The notes beneath the pieces are model-generated. The model searched no databases. It had not been told where the DNA came from and was given only the letters and a program-made list of their open reading frames with translations. Below, one piece after another: positions 21,841 through 34,359 of a DNA stretch of 64,000 nucleotides. The stretch's first letter is position 1; each line of letters opens with the position of its first letter. The translations under genes were made by a program, and so were the position numbers. The stretch is taken from assembly GCA_038373885.1 (NCBI GenBank), contig JAWZYV010000169.1, positions 558,001-622,000 on the forward strand, in the 5' to 3' direction. This DNA comes from Cheiracanthium punctorium (Eukaryota > Arthropoda > Arachnida > Araneae > Cheiracanthiidae).

Positions 21841-23668
21841 TATGCATATGTAAAAGCTTGCATCCACATTTATAAAGAGCAACTTCTGTACGTAAACATT
21901 TTATTGTTGGATTATACACAAATGTATGAATAAATAATATTAATAAAACTACTTGAAGGAGTACATTTAAAATTCAAGTACCTTGTTATATTAAAAAAAA
22001 ATATTAAGGCGTGCGGAAGTATGTTTCAAGTGTTAGAAAATATGTTTTTAAATCCCTAAAAAAAATCTTTAAAATACTTAATTCTGCACCATTAAAATAA
22101 ATAATTTTACACCAATATGAAAAATAAAATAATAACAACTGGATTACTGTCCCTTATAAGGAATTAGATGCATAATTTTAGATTCTTTAATATGTGAATT
22201 CCTGATAGTGCATTCTATGAATTCCCCGGTATAATTATTGTATTTTGCAGAGAACTCACGTAAGCATCAAATTATACTTATATATTTAAAAGTTTGTTTT
22301 TTACTGGAATATGCTTTCATAGTAATATTAAAAACAACCATATTTGAACTTTTTGAAATAACATACATATTTTCTCACCAAACAATTCTTTAACAGATTA
22401 AGGTCAACAATTACTGTGGTAACTTCAGTACACTCTGAAACAAAAAGATTGATTTAGTCTAATGCTTGAGGTAACAGCACATTTAAAAGGTATTCTTTTA
22501 AATCAAATTATATTTAGAAGATTAAAAGATTAGAATTTTTTTTTCTGTAGAAGTATGAAAAATAACAGAATTTTCACTAGGACATAGACGGTAATACTAG
22601 GTGTAGAAAAACTCTTAATTTTCTTTATTTATTTTGTATTTGTTACGGTTGTTGTAAATATACACAGCGAATTATAATCTTTGGCCATCGCCTTGTCGAC
22701 AACAATTTAAAATGCACAGTTATTCAGTTTAATTTAGTTAGTTCTTCCGCGACAGGTCCTTTACAGAAAAGAAAAAGATATTTGCAGAGAGGAAATAGCT
22801 GAAAAATTGAAAAATTTACAAAAAAGGAAAATACTTGCAGTACTATATGTAGCTGAAAAATTCTGTGTGGTATATTTTTCAAATACGAAAGCAAATATTT
22901 TTTCTTGGGGTGTTCCACTGCCTTCAAAGATCAAAAACCTACACATTTAATCTTGACTGGGCAAGAAAAGGTAAGTTTTTCTACCTTCAAATGCAGTTTA
23001 CATCAAAAATATACCATCCGTTGACATACCAAAAGAAATTTTTTATTAACTTTCAACATACAGGTTCAGAAATTGCTATAACAGGTTTCAAAATCATCTA
23101 AGCCTGTAAGCGAAGTTAGAAAATGGAAGGTTTCCACTTAATAACAACTGCATTTCAAGGTAAGGAGGGGGAGGTGTTATGATTTTAACCCTCATTTAAA
23201 GATTTTAATACTTTATTTTTTCTTCCGGTATTAAAAATAAATAAATAAATAAATATAATGTTTTTCTAGTTGTTTCTTTCAGAAATGTGTCTACTAAGAC
23301 CTAGCTTTGCGAAAGCACACAGATATTTTTTCAGATTTTTATTGTTCTTAAAATGTATCGATTTACAAATTCCTCAATTCCTGATGAGGACTTAAAGTTT
23401 AACTGAAATGAATATAAACTACGAAGATTTTTGTGGGCTTAAGATCAAACGTATATAACTGGTACTTAATCAGTTATTAACACTTCAAATTTATTATATC
23501 GATAATATATTATGCCATTAAAAACTTCATAAGGAAGCCGAGTCAAAAAAACTTAATTTTTAGCTGATCTGTTATGAAAACGATTCAATTCGATTATAAA
23601 AACTTGTATGACTTTTTTTCTGAAAATGATTGAATTAAAACTAAGGTTCTATTAATGTCATTAATTTA
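21841..23668. other. AT-rich DNA, no gene recognised
   Basis: Low-complexity A/T-rich sequence with short open frames on both strands (for example around 22725-23100) that resemble no family I know. I see no mobile-element termini. Confidence 0.45.
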
Positions 23669-25240
23669 CAATGGTGTGCAAAAATTAAGGATGAGACGGT
23701 TTTTTCTATATAACGGAGTACATAAGCTTACCAAATTAGCACAAATAATACCATAAGGGATCTCCAAGACGTAAGAACTTAATGTAAGTAAAATTTACCA
23801 AAAAATAAATCAAAAGGATAAAAAATTATTGAAAAAGTATCATGGAGCACAGTGCGACTGAAGGCCGAAACATCCATGTGACAGGCGTCCAGCAAGAAAC
23901 ATCCAGCTTTTAGTAGGAGATAATGATCTCCTCTAACTGCTATGCAGATTTCACATTGTCTGGCTATGCTGAGTATGAGGTTGTCAATGAATTATTGAGG
24001 CATTGCCACCTATTCATCTTGTAGCTCCAATAAAAACTCCGGAATAGTTACTGGCAGTAAGTTACTTGCTGCCGAGTATCTCCCGAGAAAGGACCATACA
24101 TATTCCATGGAATTTAGATCCGGAGACCTTTCTGGATAATCCACGTGTTCAGGGGTGGCCCTAGGGTACTTGGCGTCTCTCTCCAAACGTAAAAAGGAGC
24201 CCGTTTTATGCTCTCTATCGTTTTTCTCAGTTTTTGTGTTTGAAATGGTGCCACTTCGAAGGTGGCACCCTAATGCGATGCTTACCTTGCTTACCGTGTC
24301 GGGCCGCCCCTGCTTGTGTTCAATATCCTCACTCTCCAACTGCTCTTCGACAGCTACTGTTCAATGAGGTGGAGCATTGCCGTCTATGAAAAGGAACTCG
24401 AACTGCTGACCCATAGGGCCTCTAAAAAGAGGCACACGTAAAAGGAGAATCTGATTACAATATCGGACCCTAGTGACTTAATCTCTTCGAAGATGTGAAT
24501 ATCGGTATGGCAATCAAGCATGATACCTACCCAAACGAGAACTACTCGATTTCTTAACCGGTTCCTATCGATGATGTTGTAAGGGTTATTGCAGGTTACC
24601 TGCTTTCTCCATATCTGTATGCGTCCGTCCAATTCTGATGTTCCTGGTACCACAGGAAACACGATCACCGGAGAACAAGTACTAAAGGTACACACTGAAC
24701 AGGTCTTCGTGAAAACAGACCATCCTCCTGTGCAGCTTCCGGGACACGGTAAAACACAATATCAGTCAATCGTTCAATCGCCTGTTCCGTGTATCTAGTC
24801 TCTAGTGATTTCTCCCTCTGACTGCCGCCTCTCTTACTGCTCTGTACGGCAATATATCGGTCGTCCGCTGGCGTGGTTGCTCTTGGAAGACCACTGCTGA
24901 ATCATGGGGCAGCTGTTCTTCTATCTTTCCAATGATTCAACCTTGGGTAAAATCATCCAGATGTCGCTTAACAGATTGATTGTTCGACATTTCACACTGA
25001 GGCAGCAACTCGACGTCGTCGTTCAAACTGATATACGCCGTGCAATCGTTCTCTCAGAAATGCTGAGCTTACTCCGCCTGCATGCTTTTTGCCGCTCCGA
25101 CACTTCACCGCATATCTGCTCTTGTGTTATCGTACCTCCCCCCAGTTCAATCTCCTAATTGGTCTTTCGAGCCGCTCTGTTAGTTCGTTCCGCTGATATG
25201 TCAATTTTCTGACTTTGTCCTTAATTTTTGCATACCAGTG
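23669..25240 (-). mobile_element. Tc1-type transposon, decayed
   Basis: The terminal repeats CAATGGTGTGCAAAAATTAA (left, after TA) and CACTGGTATGCAAAAATTAA (right, minus strand, beside TA at 25241) define a 1,572-bp element. It encodes fragments of a transposase on the minus strand. The terminal repeat resembles that of the Tc1 at 8360, so both belong to one broad group. Confidence 0.8.
24010..25160 (-). pseudogene. Tc1-like transposase remnant
   Basis: Minus-strand fragments in transposase order: a helix-turn-helix region (about 24950-25160) with stops; a central piece with GTSELDGRIQIWRK and VVLVWVGIMLDCHTDIHIF (about 24430-24660), the latter equivalent to the usual MVWGGI block; and a C-terminal piece at 24010-24200 with PERSPDLNSMEYVWSFLGR, which retains the third catalytic Glu. 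Stops and frameshifts separate the pieces. It acted as a TA-targeting DD34E cut-and-paste enzyme in the past. Confidence 0.7.
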
Positions 25241-26094
25241 TATCTAGGCAATTTATTCTACTTCATTGCAAACAAGCAGTTGAAAATCCAGGTATCAAAA
25301 TATTAGGACCTGAAAAGATTGTTTGTCAATATTTCGCAGAGTCCAAACTGTAAAGCTAATAATACGAAGTACGGCATGTATATGAGGTGTGTAGCGTGGA
25401 GGCTTGATAAGAGAGGATTTTTCTAATTTCCTAACCTATGGTAGTAGGGGGGGCGGAATGTTATTGTCACATATCCCCTTTCTAGCTCAAGGAAAAGAAA
25501 ATTAAATATCCATAAAATTCAATTTTATGGATACCTAATTTTAATCTACGAATTTAAAGTAAAACAACTATGAATCCAGTTTCAAGACACAACTTTTTCG
25601 TCACTGAAAATTTCTTAAACATTCATTTGGATTTGAATATGATTTTAAAAATAAAAATTGGCATTACTTTCCAGTACACCTTATAACATATTTACTCATA
25701 AAGTTCTATTCAACTTTTACAAGATTAATTGAAAGGTGTGATCTATTGTTTTAGGCTGAAAATGACGCATCCTTTAAGCAACAAAATCTATACGTTTCAA
25801 ATCTGATGAAGGAAAAAGTATTTTCGAAAGATCACTTGATTTATGATGATCGAACGTTCTTTAAAAGTAGGTTGGAAACTTATCTGCAGAAATTTCTTTT
25901 CCATTCTGTCAAAAAATATGCGGGTGTATATGGGCCGTAATGTAATAAGCCAGGATAATGTGTTTCAACTGTAATGTTCTTTTGAAAGGCATTTATGTGA
26001 TTAAAATGTTTTTTAAAAAAGTATTTCCAATCATTTAGTAATAAGATTTTCCTTAAAAAGTACAAGAATAAAAATTTGCAAGGTAGAGTTGTGG

Positions 26095-26985
26095 AAGGTG
26101 CCCCAAAATGATCCCCTTAAGAGGAAAACTTGCATAAAATAACATAAATTTTAAATAAAACTTTGGTCTTTTGCCACAAGATTTTACTCTATATTTTGCA
26201 TGATAAAAATATTTTAGGAATACTTTAAACCCAAATTGAGTAACGAACAGAATAGAATTTTGAAAGAGTCCAAAGGATCATTTTACCCTCACCCAAGGGT
26301 AAAATGATCCGTCATTTTAAAATAATTATAATTTTTTTATAGTCAAAATAAAAGATGTAAAAGCAATTATGACTATGCATAATGAAATAAAATAAGTTTT
26401 ACAATCATATAATATGTTTAATTTATTTGATAAAAATTTTGAAATAAAAAAAATGTCACAAACAGTAAAATGGAATATTACAAAATTATAATTCAAAAAT
26501 TATTTCCTACAATAAACGCAGAAATAAATTAAATAATGTGTAGTCACGCATTTTGAGAACAGTTGAAGACCTGCTGTGATGTCTAGGACCCGGTACTGGA
26601 GTGTCTTCAGTCGATTTATCATTTTACCCGACATTATGGCTGCCCACTTTAAGATATACTACTGGAACATGCAGAGAAAAAACAAACTAAAATAAGTGTA
26701 ATTTACGTCTAAAAGCATACTCTATTCAGTAAACCAAGTCATATTTCTGCGTATCAAAGACTCTCTTTTTAAATAAATAAAAAGGTTAGTACTTACCTTA
26801 TATGATAAAGCCCAGTTTTTTTAAAAATTCTATTTAGACACATAATACTGTGACAACTTGCATACAGCCAATATTTCTTCGATTCTTGTCACTACGAGTT
26901 TATGTATCACCCGGTAGGTAGCACTACATGTGTCTAAGAAAAGATGTCGATCGTTTTGCACGATAGGATCATTTTGGGCCACCTT
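26095..26985. mobile_element. Non-autonomous TIR element, 0.9 kb
   Basis: AAGGTGCCCCAAAATGATCC at the left and GGATCATTTTGGGCCACCTT at the right are inverted repeats with one mismatch. Inside, at about 26274-26311, GGATCATTTTACCC and GGGTAAAATGATCC form a hairpin carrying the same GATCATTTT core. No transposase motif is visible. The family is not assigned. Confidence 0.7.
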
Positions 26986-27187
26986 ATATTACTAAAGAAC
27001 AAATGACAGCATAAGAGAGGAAAGGTCCATCTTTTTTATCTCAATTACAAGTTTTCAAGTGACTAGTCACAATTCTAGAATAATCGGAATTGTGTCAATG
27101 CATCTTCTCTCTGTGCTGTCTTTAGACCTTTACAATGCTCTTCTTTGCAGAAGCATAAGACGCTCCCAACTCTGCAAGGGAAGTGAA

Positions 27188-27335
27188 ATCAGCGACCGTC
27201 CCTCTGTTTCCATCGTTGCTTGCCGGTTTGGGTCTCGAATGCTCCTGCTACAGCAAGGCAAGCCCGCATCAGGAGCAATCAAACACCCGAGTCAGGACGC
27301 AACGATGAGTATACAGAAGGAACGGTCGCTGTCCG
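27188..27335. repeat. Imperfect long hairpin
   Basis: CAGCGACCGT...CATCGTTGC...GCTCCTG on the left pairs with CAGGAGC...GCAACGATG...ACGGTCGCTG on the right, interrupted by mismatches, with a short loop near 27260. The region is markedly GC-richer than its surroundings. An open + strand frame of 124 codons spans it but matches no family I recognise. It may be a small foldback element or a structured RNA; I cannot tell which. Confidence 0.5.
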
Positions 27336-28919
27336 CAAGTCCTTGCATCGACGGGAAGATACAGGTTAGAAGTATGGTAGTAGTAGAAACATACAGGTTT
27401 GTCAGTCAAGAAGACCCTGGCATACTTATTTGAATCGCTGTCCTGAGAACCTAATTCTACAACATTTTTTTTCACTTCAATAATGAATTCTCACAACAGA
27501 AACAATTTTACCTGACCTTGGAGAGAAGGGGAGAAACCAGACTGGTGAAATTTTGTTAATTTGGTTTATGCCATGACGATCTGCCCCCCCCCCCTCCTCC
27601 TCGATTACAATTCCCCCTCCTTAAAAATTGTCCTAAACTATTTCTCCATAAAAAGAATCCTGAACTGTAAATATCCCCCTAAATTCCACTTAATCTGGCA
27701 ACGCTGAAGAGAAAATAGTATGTGGATAAGACACTGAACATGGTAAAGATCTGAAGTGTGAAGGTACCGAATTCGGGCCTGTCGCGCGGGTGTTGGGTGA
27801 TTTTCTTCAAGTACGCGTTAGAACCGCTTAAAAAGTTTTCCATCCAAGGTACACCCTAAGCAAATGTCCGTCGTGTAAATTTTAAGAAAAACTATGCAAA
27901 CGAAATGTTAGATGTCTTTCTGATTAAGATAAAGAGTGCAGTTTTGCAGTCTGCTGTAGGCGCTTCTTTAACTAGGTACGCTATCCAGACGTCCCGGGGC
28001 GAAGTCGAGGAAGGAAGCCATGATCCATATTTAATGCATTTTTTGAAAAGTTATAGATTCAAAACAAAACAAAATGTACATATTAGGCTTCCAAGTACCG
28101 TTTGCTAAGCTGGCTGTTCCTTTTGATATATACTGCAGATAAACAGATCATTTTTGCATCACCTTTTTTTGCAGCTTCATTGATGAACCTCCAAGGAACA
28201 AGTTTTGTTAACCGATATTCTTCAGTCCTTTCCTTATTTTTGGTTATTTCCTTTTTTTTTTTTTTAAGAAAGCTTTTATATAGATTTTTAAACACTATTG
28301 TTTTCTTTTCTTTATTATTTTGATTATTAGTTTAGTCAAAGGCTGTGTTTTGTCTGAAGGTTAAGAGAAAAATCCGATTTAAACATAAGCTTAAAAAAAT
28401 AAAAAAATAAAGTGATTTTTGAGCGTTGGAACAATTTACTTTTATGGAAATTTGAACCTTTATCAGTTTTTTAATTTGATTGTTCTTTTTTTTTAATCAA
28501 AAGATTTGCCTTATTTTTATTTCTTGAAAAAAATATGGAAAATTAAGCATAGTTTCAGTTTTTATGTTCCTGTATATTTGGTTTTAAAATCAAAGACTTT
28601 TATTCCACGAGAATTTAATAAAAGAGAATGAAAATATTTAAAACGTCTGTATTAACGAAGGAAAAAAAATGATGAATGCTCTTATTAATTGCGAATTGTG
28701 AAGAATTAATTTTATGAGTCTTGAGTCCGAATCTATGGAAGGTGAAGGGAAGGGATTTTGAAATTTAATTTTATGATTTTCTAGTTGTGTGAGACCAGGG
28801 CCCGACCAACAGGGGCCCCGGTCATAGATGTATTTGTAGGACCCCATCTATGAAATTTCTTTTATTTTTAATAAAATTTTGATATAAAGAAGAATATTTC
28901 AGAACAACATTTGATATGG

Positions 28920-29300
28920 GCCCCCTTCAATAATTAGGGAACATGCTATGATGTCACTTAGATGTCCCCTAATTATTGAAGAGGTACATCATAGCATGAT
29001 CATGTACATCATAGCGTAAGTACAATGAGGCTGCAATTTATTACAGATGAAATACAGGGAAATCCCGGGCTGGACAAGGTCGGCCCATCCTTTCATCCCT
29101 TGAGTGAGTTGATAAAATGAGTGCCAAGCTTGGTTGGGGTCAAACACGGGGGGCTTCACGTCAGGCTGACCACCTGACCGAGGCATATGCATCCGCACCC
29201 CAAAGCCCATGGTCGCGAAGGCGCGGTCGGGCAACACAGGCCTTGCCAACGCAGAGCGGCTGTTGCGCCAATGTTTGACTTGAAGTACAGGGAGGGAGCT
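28920..29300 (-). mobile_element. Probable SINE-like element, GC-rich
   Basis: A GC-rich island in AT-rich DNA. Read on the minus strand it contains blocks such as TTTATCAACTCACTCAAGGG and GATGAAAGGATGGGCCGACC, which I associate with dispersed arachnid repeats. Clear A and B boxes are not seen. Next to it, 28925-29010 contains interlocked inverted copies of TTCAATAATTAGGG and CATGCTATGATGT. Frames within it look incidental. Confidence 0.4.
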
Positions 29301-29762
29301 TTACCCGTTTTGTTAAAATAATTCGACGAGATAAGCATAGGCCTTTAGAAATTCTTGGGAAAAAGGTTCTTTGATTGAATCTGCCATTTCAAAAACCATG
29401 TGTTACTTTCTAAAACAGTCAGACACTTTTTCAAATATATGTATTTTTTCCGATGCTTATAAAACAAAAATATTGAATACTCTGAAGCCTATTAACTACA
29501 TCAAACCAAAAATTTTGAAAAAAATGTGGCGTGTTGGACAGTTTTGATTCCAGAAGTGAAACTTTCAATTATTTATACAAATATGAATTGTGTGTTAATT
29601 TATGTAAATATCTACAGTAACGAAAGAGCATGTTTGCAGTATGACCTTTTTATGCCCAATCCTAATTTCTAATTAATGTTGCAATATCAAACTATTATAC
29701 ATTTAGATGCACTATGACCAGCGCTGCTGGCCAGTGGAGGGTGAACTGTTCTCTCGACTGTA

Positions 29763-29935
29763 GAGATGGACGCGAGACGACTTTTTTGCGAGACGAGACA
29801 GAGATTTACAGCTTTTTTGCGAGACGAGACACACATTTTTAACATTACGATATAGGGATTTTTGCGAGACGAGACAAAGCTTTTAGGCTATTTTGCGAGA
29901 CGCGAGACGCTTATTTTTCGTCTCGCGTCCATCCC
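29763..29935. mobile_element. MITE copy 1, GCGAGACGAGAC-rich
   Basis: 173 bp flanked by TA on both sides. The ends GAGATGGACGCGAGACGA and TCGTCTCGCGTCCATCCC are inverted repeats. Inside, GCGAGACGAGAC recurs four times, separated by short T-rich spacers. It is closely similar over its full length to 37864-38034. The TA target suggests mobilisation by a Tc1/mariner-type enzyme. Confidence 0.9.
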
Positions 29936-30329
29936 TACTCGACTGAGTCTACTTCCGAACGTATATACACTAAAGTGAGCTGTACTTTAGCGGAAGGTTA
30001 CGTAAAATCTGTCTTCGCTCCAGTGTCCTACACGTTCAAATGGTAGTTTTGGGGTTTCTAATCCAGGTGATAGGTCTCTCATCTGAAACTGTCACAAAAT
30101 TAGGTGACTACTCTTAGGGACAACGTTGGTCTGTTTAAAAGGTGACCGCATAAAGAAAATGGCCAACATATCTGCGTTTAAACCAACAGTAGACCACCTA
30201 CCCTATTAAAAAGAAAAAAAAAATTAAGCAACGAGTTATATTCACAAATTTTCCAAATAATAATATGCTGTAACTACTATTTATCTGTACTAATCTTAAA
30301 CAAGTTTATGGCAACCTTTTTTTATCGAC

Positions 30330-30715
30330 TTCAAAAAAGAGCAGGTTATCAATTCGTAGAAAACCTTTTTTCCTGCAGGTATGTTCAGCAATAATTTTTT
30401 ACCAATCGGCTAATTTTGATAATTCCTATTTGAAATAGGAGACTTTATGTATGGTGCTATATTAATTTGGTTCATTTCTGACGATATTTTAAGAAATTCG
30501 AAAAACCATGCTTTTATACTATTGCCTAAGGGGTTGCAAAGAGGCGGCATTGCAAGTGAAAAGCCACCAAAGTTGGCCCCTTTTGTCGATTTATAGCCTA
30601 GAGCTAAATAGTTTTCTTTAACTGAATCCAGCTTGGAAATCCTTTTGATAAGTGACGCGAAATCGCCAAACTTTGCTATTTTAAACTGAGAATCATTTTT
30701 CACATAAAGGTGAAG
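30330..30715. repeat. Dispersed repeat shared with 58638-59000
   Basis: ACTTCAAAAAAGA, TATGTTCAGC(A/G)ATAATTTTTTA and a later TAATTTGGT block occur in the same order here and in the receptor intron at about 58638-58800. The two are diverged. No protein motif is seen. Confidence 0.5.
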
Positions 30716-30897
30716 TAATTTGAAGTTGGTTTTTCTATTTTTGCTTTCTTAAAAAAAAAAAAATCATACTTTTTGCAATACTATAGAGATCTAGTTGATA
30801 TTTGAAAATCTACAATTTGCAAATATTATTCAAAATTTTTTAAAATCAAAATTCTGAAAGGTGTTTTGATTAAACTTAATACTTACAAATAAAGAAA

Positions 30898-30962
30898 TAA
30901 AGCCTAAAGTCTGGGTGTATGAAGCCTAAAGTATGGGTAATGAAGCCTAAAGTATGGGTGTA
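30898..30962. repeat. Short tandem repeat, 3 units
   Basis: AAGCCTAAAGT(A/C)TGGGT followed by GTATG or AATG occurs three times in a row. Confidence 0.85.
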
Positions 30963-30999
30963 TAAAAAATAAGTACGCGTCGATTAAACTATACTATCT

Positions 31000-32320
31000 G
31001 AATGCTCATTATAGCGGCATGTTATAGGAAAACCTTGAAGGTCCATACAAGAATCTTTTCCTAGCTTTTTAAGAGAAAATTTGTTACGCACAAACTGAAA
31101 GTAGTGTGCTCCATAATCTGCTTCATTAACAGTTTAAAAATCACCAAAATTAACTAACACATGATAAAAACAGCAGTCATCCACGGAATGATAAGAACGC
31201 AATTAATTATATATATGTGGGAAAAAAGAATTTCAAAATATTAATGACTCACGTAATACACAGCAAATGAACAATTTACGAAAAAGTGTTAATTAAGCAC
31301 TTACTTCCATTCCAATGATTGCGCGTACTATATTTTTCTAAATATGCATATTTTTATGAACAACTTTAAGTAAGAGTAAGCATTTTTCCCCTAAATCAGT
31401 CCGTAACCTTCCATATGAGAAACGTTTAATGAAAATTTTATGACCATATGAAGCAGAAATGATTTATTTCACTTTTCAGACAACTGAAGTTATCCAGGAA
31501 ACTGTGCATGAGTAGAAACGAAATAGATATATTGCTCAAATAAACACATAAAGATATTGTTTAATCGAGTAGAATATGATGCGGATTTTTCAATATGTTC
31601 TTTATCTATTGGAATGAATGGTGTTTAGAAAAGACATAACATATATTTATAGAGTAAGATAATAAGCAAATTATGCATGAAAATAATCAGTGACCTGTTA
31701 AGTTCCTTATGTAAGTGTATATAGATATACATGATATTCCAAGCTGCTAACGAGCTTTAATTCTTATCTATTACAGATAGGTGGACTATGTGAATTGAAA
31801 AAAAAATAAAGTTAAATAAGAAAGGTAAATAAGAAATAAAGAAAATAGGAAATAAGGTAAGAAAAAGACAAACTCCTCTGGTTAATTTAAAAAAAAGACA
31901 CTGTTTAAATTTGTCTACGTCCCCCTTACAAAAAATTCATTGTCAATAAAATATGCCCTCACAAACTGCAATCTTAAAAGCGTACATCTGATTTAAGAAG
32001 CAGATTTTAAACATCTGTGATCCCAGAATTTTATTTTATTTTTAATATTATATGAAGGTACATGGGCTGTGTGCCTCTCATGTTAAAATAATAGAAGGTA
32101 CAATCCACTTGTGCCTTATATTAAGAAGCATAGTTTTAAGAGTATAATAGGGTGATGTACACTATTTAAGAATTATATCTTGAGGCCTATCAGAGATATG
32201 ATGGTTCATAATTTAATACACTTAAAGTACTTTTCAATGGCTCTCAAATCGAAAGAAAAATCACATCTCGTTTGAAACATCGTGTAGAAATTCCAAAGAA
32301 AATAAGAGCTTTTGTATTCT
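31000..32320. other. AT-rich DNA, no gene recognised
   Basis: AT-rich stretch with an A/G-rich run near 31785-31870. I see no coding or transposon motif. Confidence 0.5.
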
Positions 32321-32324
32321 AGAA

Positions 32325-33073
32325 CAGTGGTCGCCGCTTATTTCGGTCAGTGGTTTATTCCGGTGAAAATCGGCATGAACAGAACGAAATAGGAAAATTG
32401 CACTGGTTTTCCGACGGTTACGTAGGTAGTGAGATTCACTTTATCCGGTCAGATAATCTTTGGAGATTATGAAAGTTTCGGCGCAATTAGCTTTTAAGAC
32501 GGAGTGAAATCCAGTCAAAGAAGCTCATATTTGCGTGGAGGTGTTACGGTAATTCAATCAAAACAATTTTTAATACACTTAACAGAATTTTAATAAAAAT
32601 AATGATCATGATCAGTCCTACGCCCGTAACCAAAGACTCACCTGGTGATGATGACGACGACGATGTGCAGCGAACCGGTTACGTGTCACAAGAGTAGAGA
32701 GATGAACGCTATAGACTTTTTACGTAGAGCATTTGAGGCGAACAACGTAAATGTTCGCATCACCTCTTTTCAGCATTCAGTGAGATTCCATTTGCTGTGC
32801 TACTAAAACAGCCTTTAATCTCGAATTTTCCTTCCAAGAAGTAAGTTATTTTGTTTAAAATAAATGTACGCATGTATTTTTTCGCTTGTTCACTTCTTTA
32901 TTCTTTAATAAATATGTGTATATGTAAAACTTTTGACTAATGTAGTTCGTATTTATTGATTTTTTAAAAATTTTTCTCTCTTTTACTTTTGGTCCCGTCG
33001 TTTATTTCGGATCTCGATTATTCCGGTCAATCACAATCAGTCCCGATGTGACCGGAAGAAGCGGCGACCACTG
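32325..33073. mobile_element. Non-autonomous TIR element (pogo/mariner-like ends)
   Basis: CAGTGGTCGCCGCTTATTTC (left) and its inverted counterpart GGAAGAAGCGGCGACCACTG (right) bound a 749-bp element next to TA on the right. The CAGTGG..CCACTG ends and a TA target fit the IS630/Tc1/mariner/pogo superfamily. No transposase frame remains. Confidence 0.7.
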
Positions 33074-33155
33074 TATTAAACTTTACAGTGAAATTTACGA
33101 ATAACCCTGACCATCCTTGCTTAAAGGTATCTCCCAGAAGACGTTTTTCCTGCCT

Positions 33156-33343
33156 CATTTTGAACATTTTTTCAATTTACATTGCCCATTTATCTTTAAT
33201 TTAAAAACAATTAAAGCACGTTACTATACTTTTAGGACACCTTGTATTGCGTGCACAGGGTGTCCCAAAAGGTGTTAATACGCTTCATTTCTTTATTAGA
33301 GAAAAGTTGGCAATGAAAATTGAAAATATGTTCAAAATTTTAT
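33156..33343. repeat. Two element ends head to head
   Basis: GAACATTTTTTCAATTTACA...AGGACACC (33160-33241) is the inverted counterpart of GGTGTCCCAAAAGG...AAAATATGTTC (33258-33335). The two arms of about 85 bp point away from a short centre (TTGTATTGCGTGCACA). Each arm looks like a mariner-type left end, so two truncated copies may have joined, or the whole may be a foldback. Confidence 0.55.
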
Positions 33344-34265
33344 GCATTTTATATTTGTACATGACCCTCGTAATAATATTTGCAATTAGTAAAATGTGCC
33401 CCGTACACTAATCAGGTGATGGACAAAATTTCAGAATAATGCCCTAAAATGAGTCAGAGTTATGAGCATAAATATCCGCTCACTTAATAATGATAAATGT
33501 ATGCTACGGTGTTTCTGTATTCATTTTAATATTCCGAAAAAAAAAATTAAACAGTTCTAGCAGCCATCTACTTTCTTTTCAAATGCAAATTGGAAATTTC
33601 TAAATTATACTACTAACAATATATTTTCATTTTCTCAATCAATAGAAAACCAAACTACTGTACAGGTATTTCACGCTAAATTTACCAACTATATCAGCTT
33701 GAATTCCTCTTCCACAAAAATTAAGCGAATTCTTATAGTCAAGTAATCTGTACACTACCATAAAATTGGGAAAAGAAAAACCCAAAGGAAATACAGGGTG
33801 GCCATAATTAAACTGCAAGTGTTCAAGGGGTGCTAGAGAGAAAACTACCGAGAATATTCCATTGAAACTTGGTATCTACACGTTTCAGAACATGCGCAAG
33901 TCAAATATGCAATTAAAAAAATCGCCATTTTCACCCGATAGATGGCGCTATATCGAGTTTCAATGCTTATGGAAGTCATATATGCAAATTTTAAGCCCAT
34001 CGAACAGTGTAAAAATAAGACCACATTGAGTTATGGTCAATCATGACTTCTTTGATTTTCAATTCAGTAATTATTGCGAATGAATGAAATTGTGCACTTA
34101 TTGTGAACTAATAAAAGTTTGAGCATTTGCTTATTTTGGTATTCTATAATTTTAAACAGAAAATAAAAATATAGCATTGACTTTTAAAACAATGCACCTC
34201 GAATTTATTCTTAATGATGAAATTCACCGAATTCAATGCTTAAAATAATACGAAGCTTTTTTTTA

Positions 34266-34281
34266 CCCTCCGCTAAAGAGG
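34266..34281. repeat. 16-bp inverted repeat, left copy
   Basis: CCCTCCGCTAAAGAGG, exactly complementary to 35137-35152. The right copy contains the stop codon of the chimeric frame at 34360-35145. Confidence 0.8.
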
Positions 34282-34359
34282 GAAATATTTTTGGGCAGAC
34301 AAAAAAAAGTCGTGGATGATAATTGATAGTAAATAAAGTAAGCTATTAACCGTGAATGA

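Noticed and set aside
27059..27433. 124-codon frame as a host gene
   Set aside because: It spans a long imperfect hairpin, lacks any known motif and has no splice or homology support.
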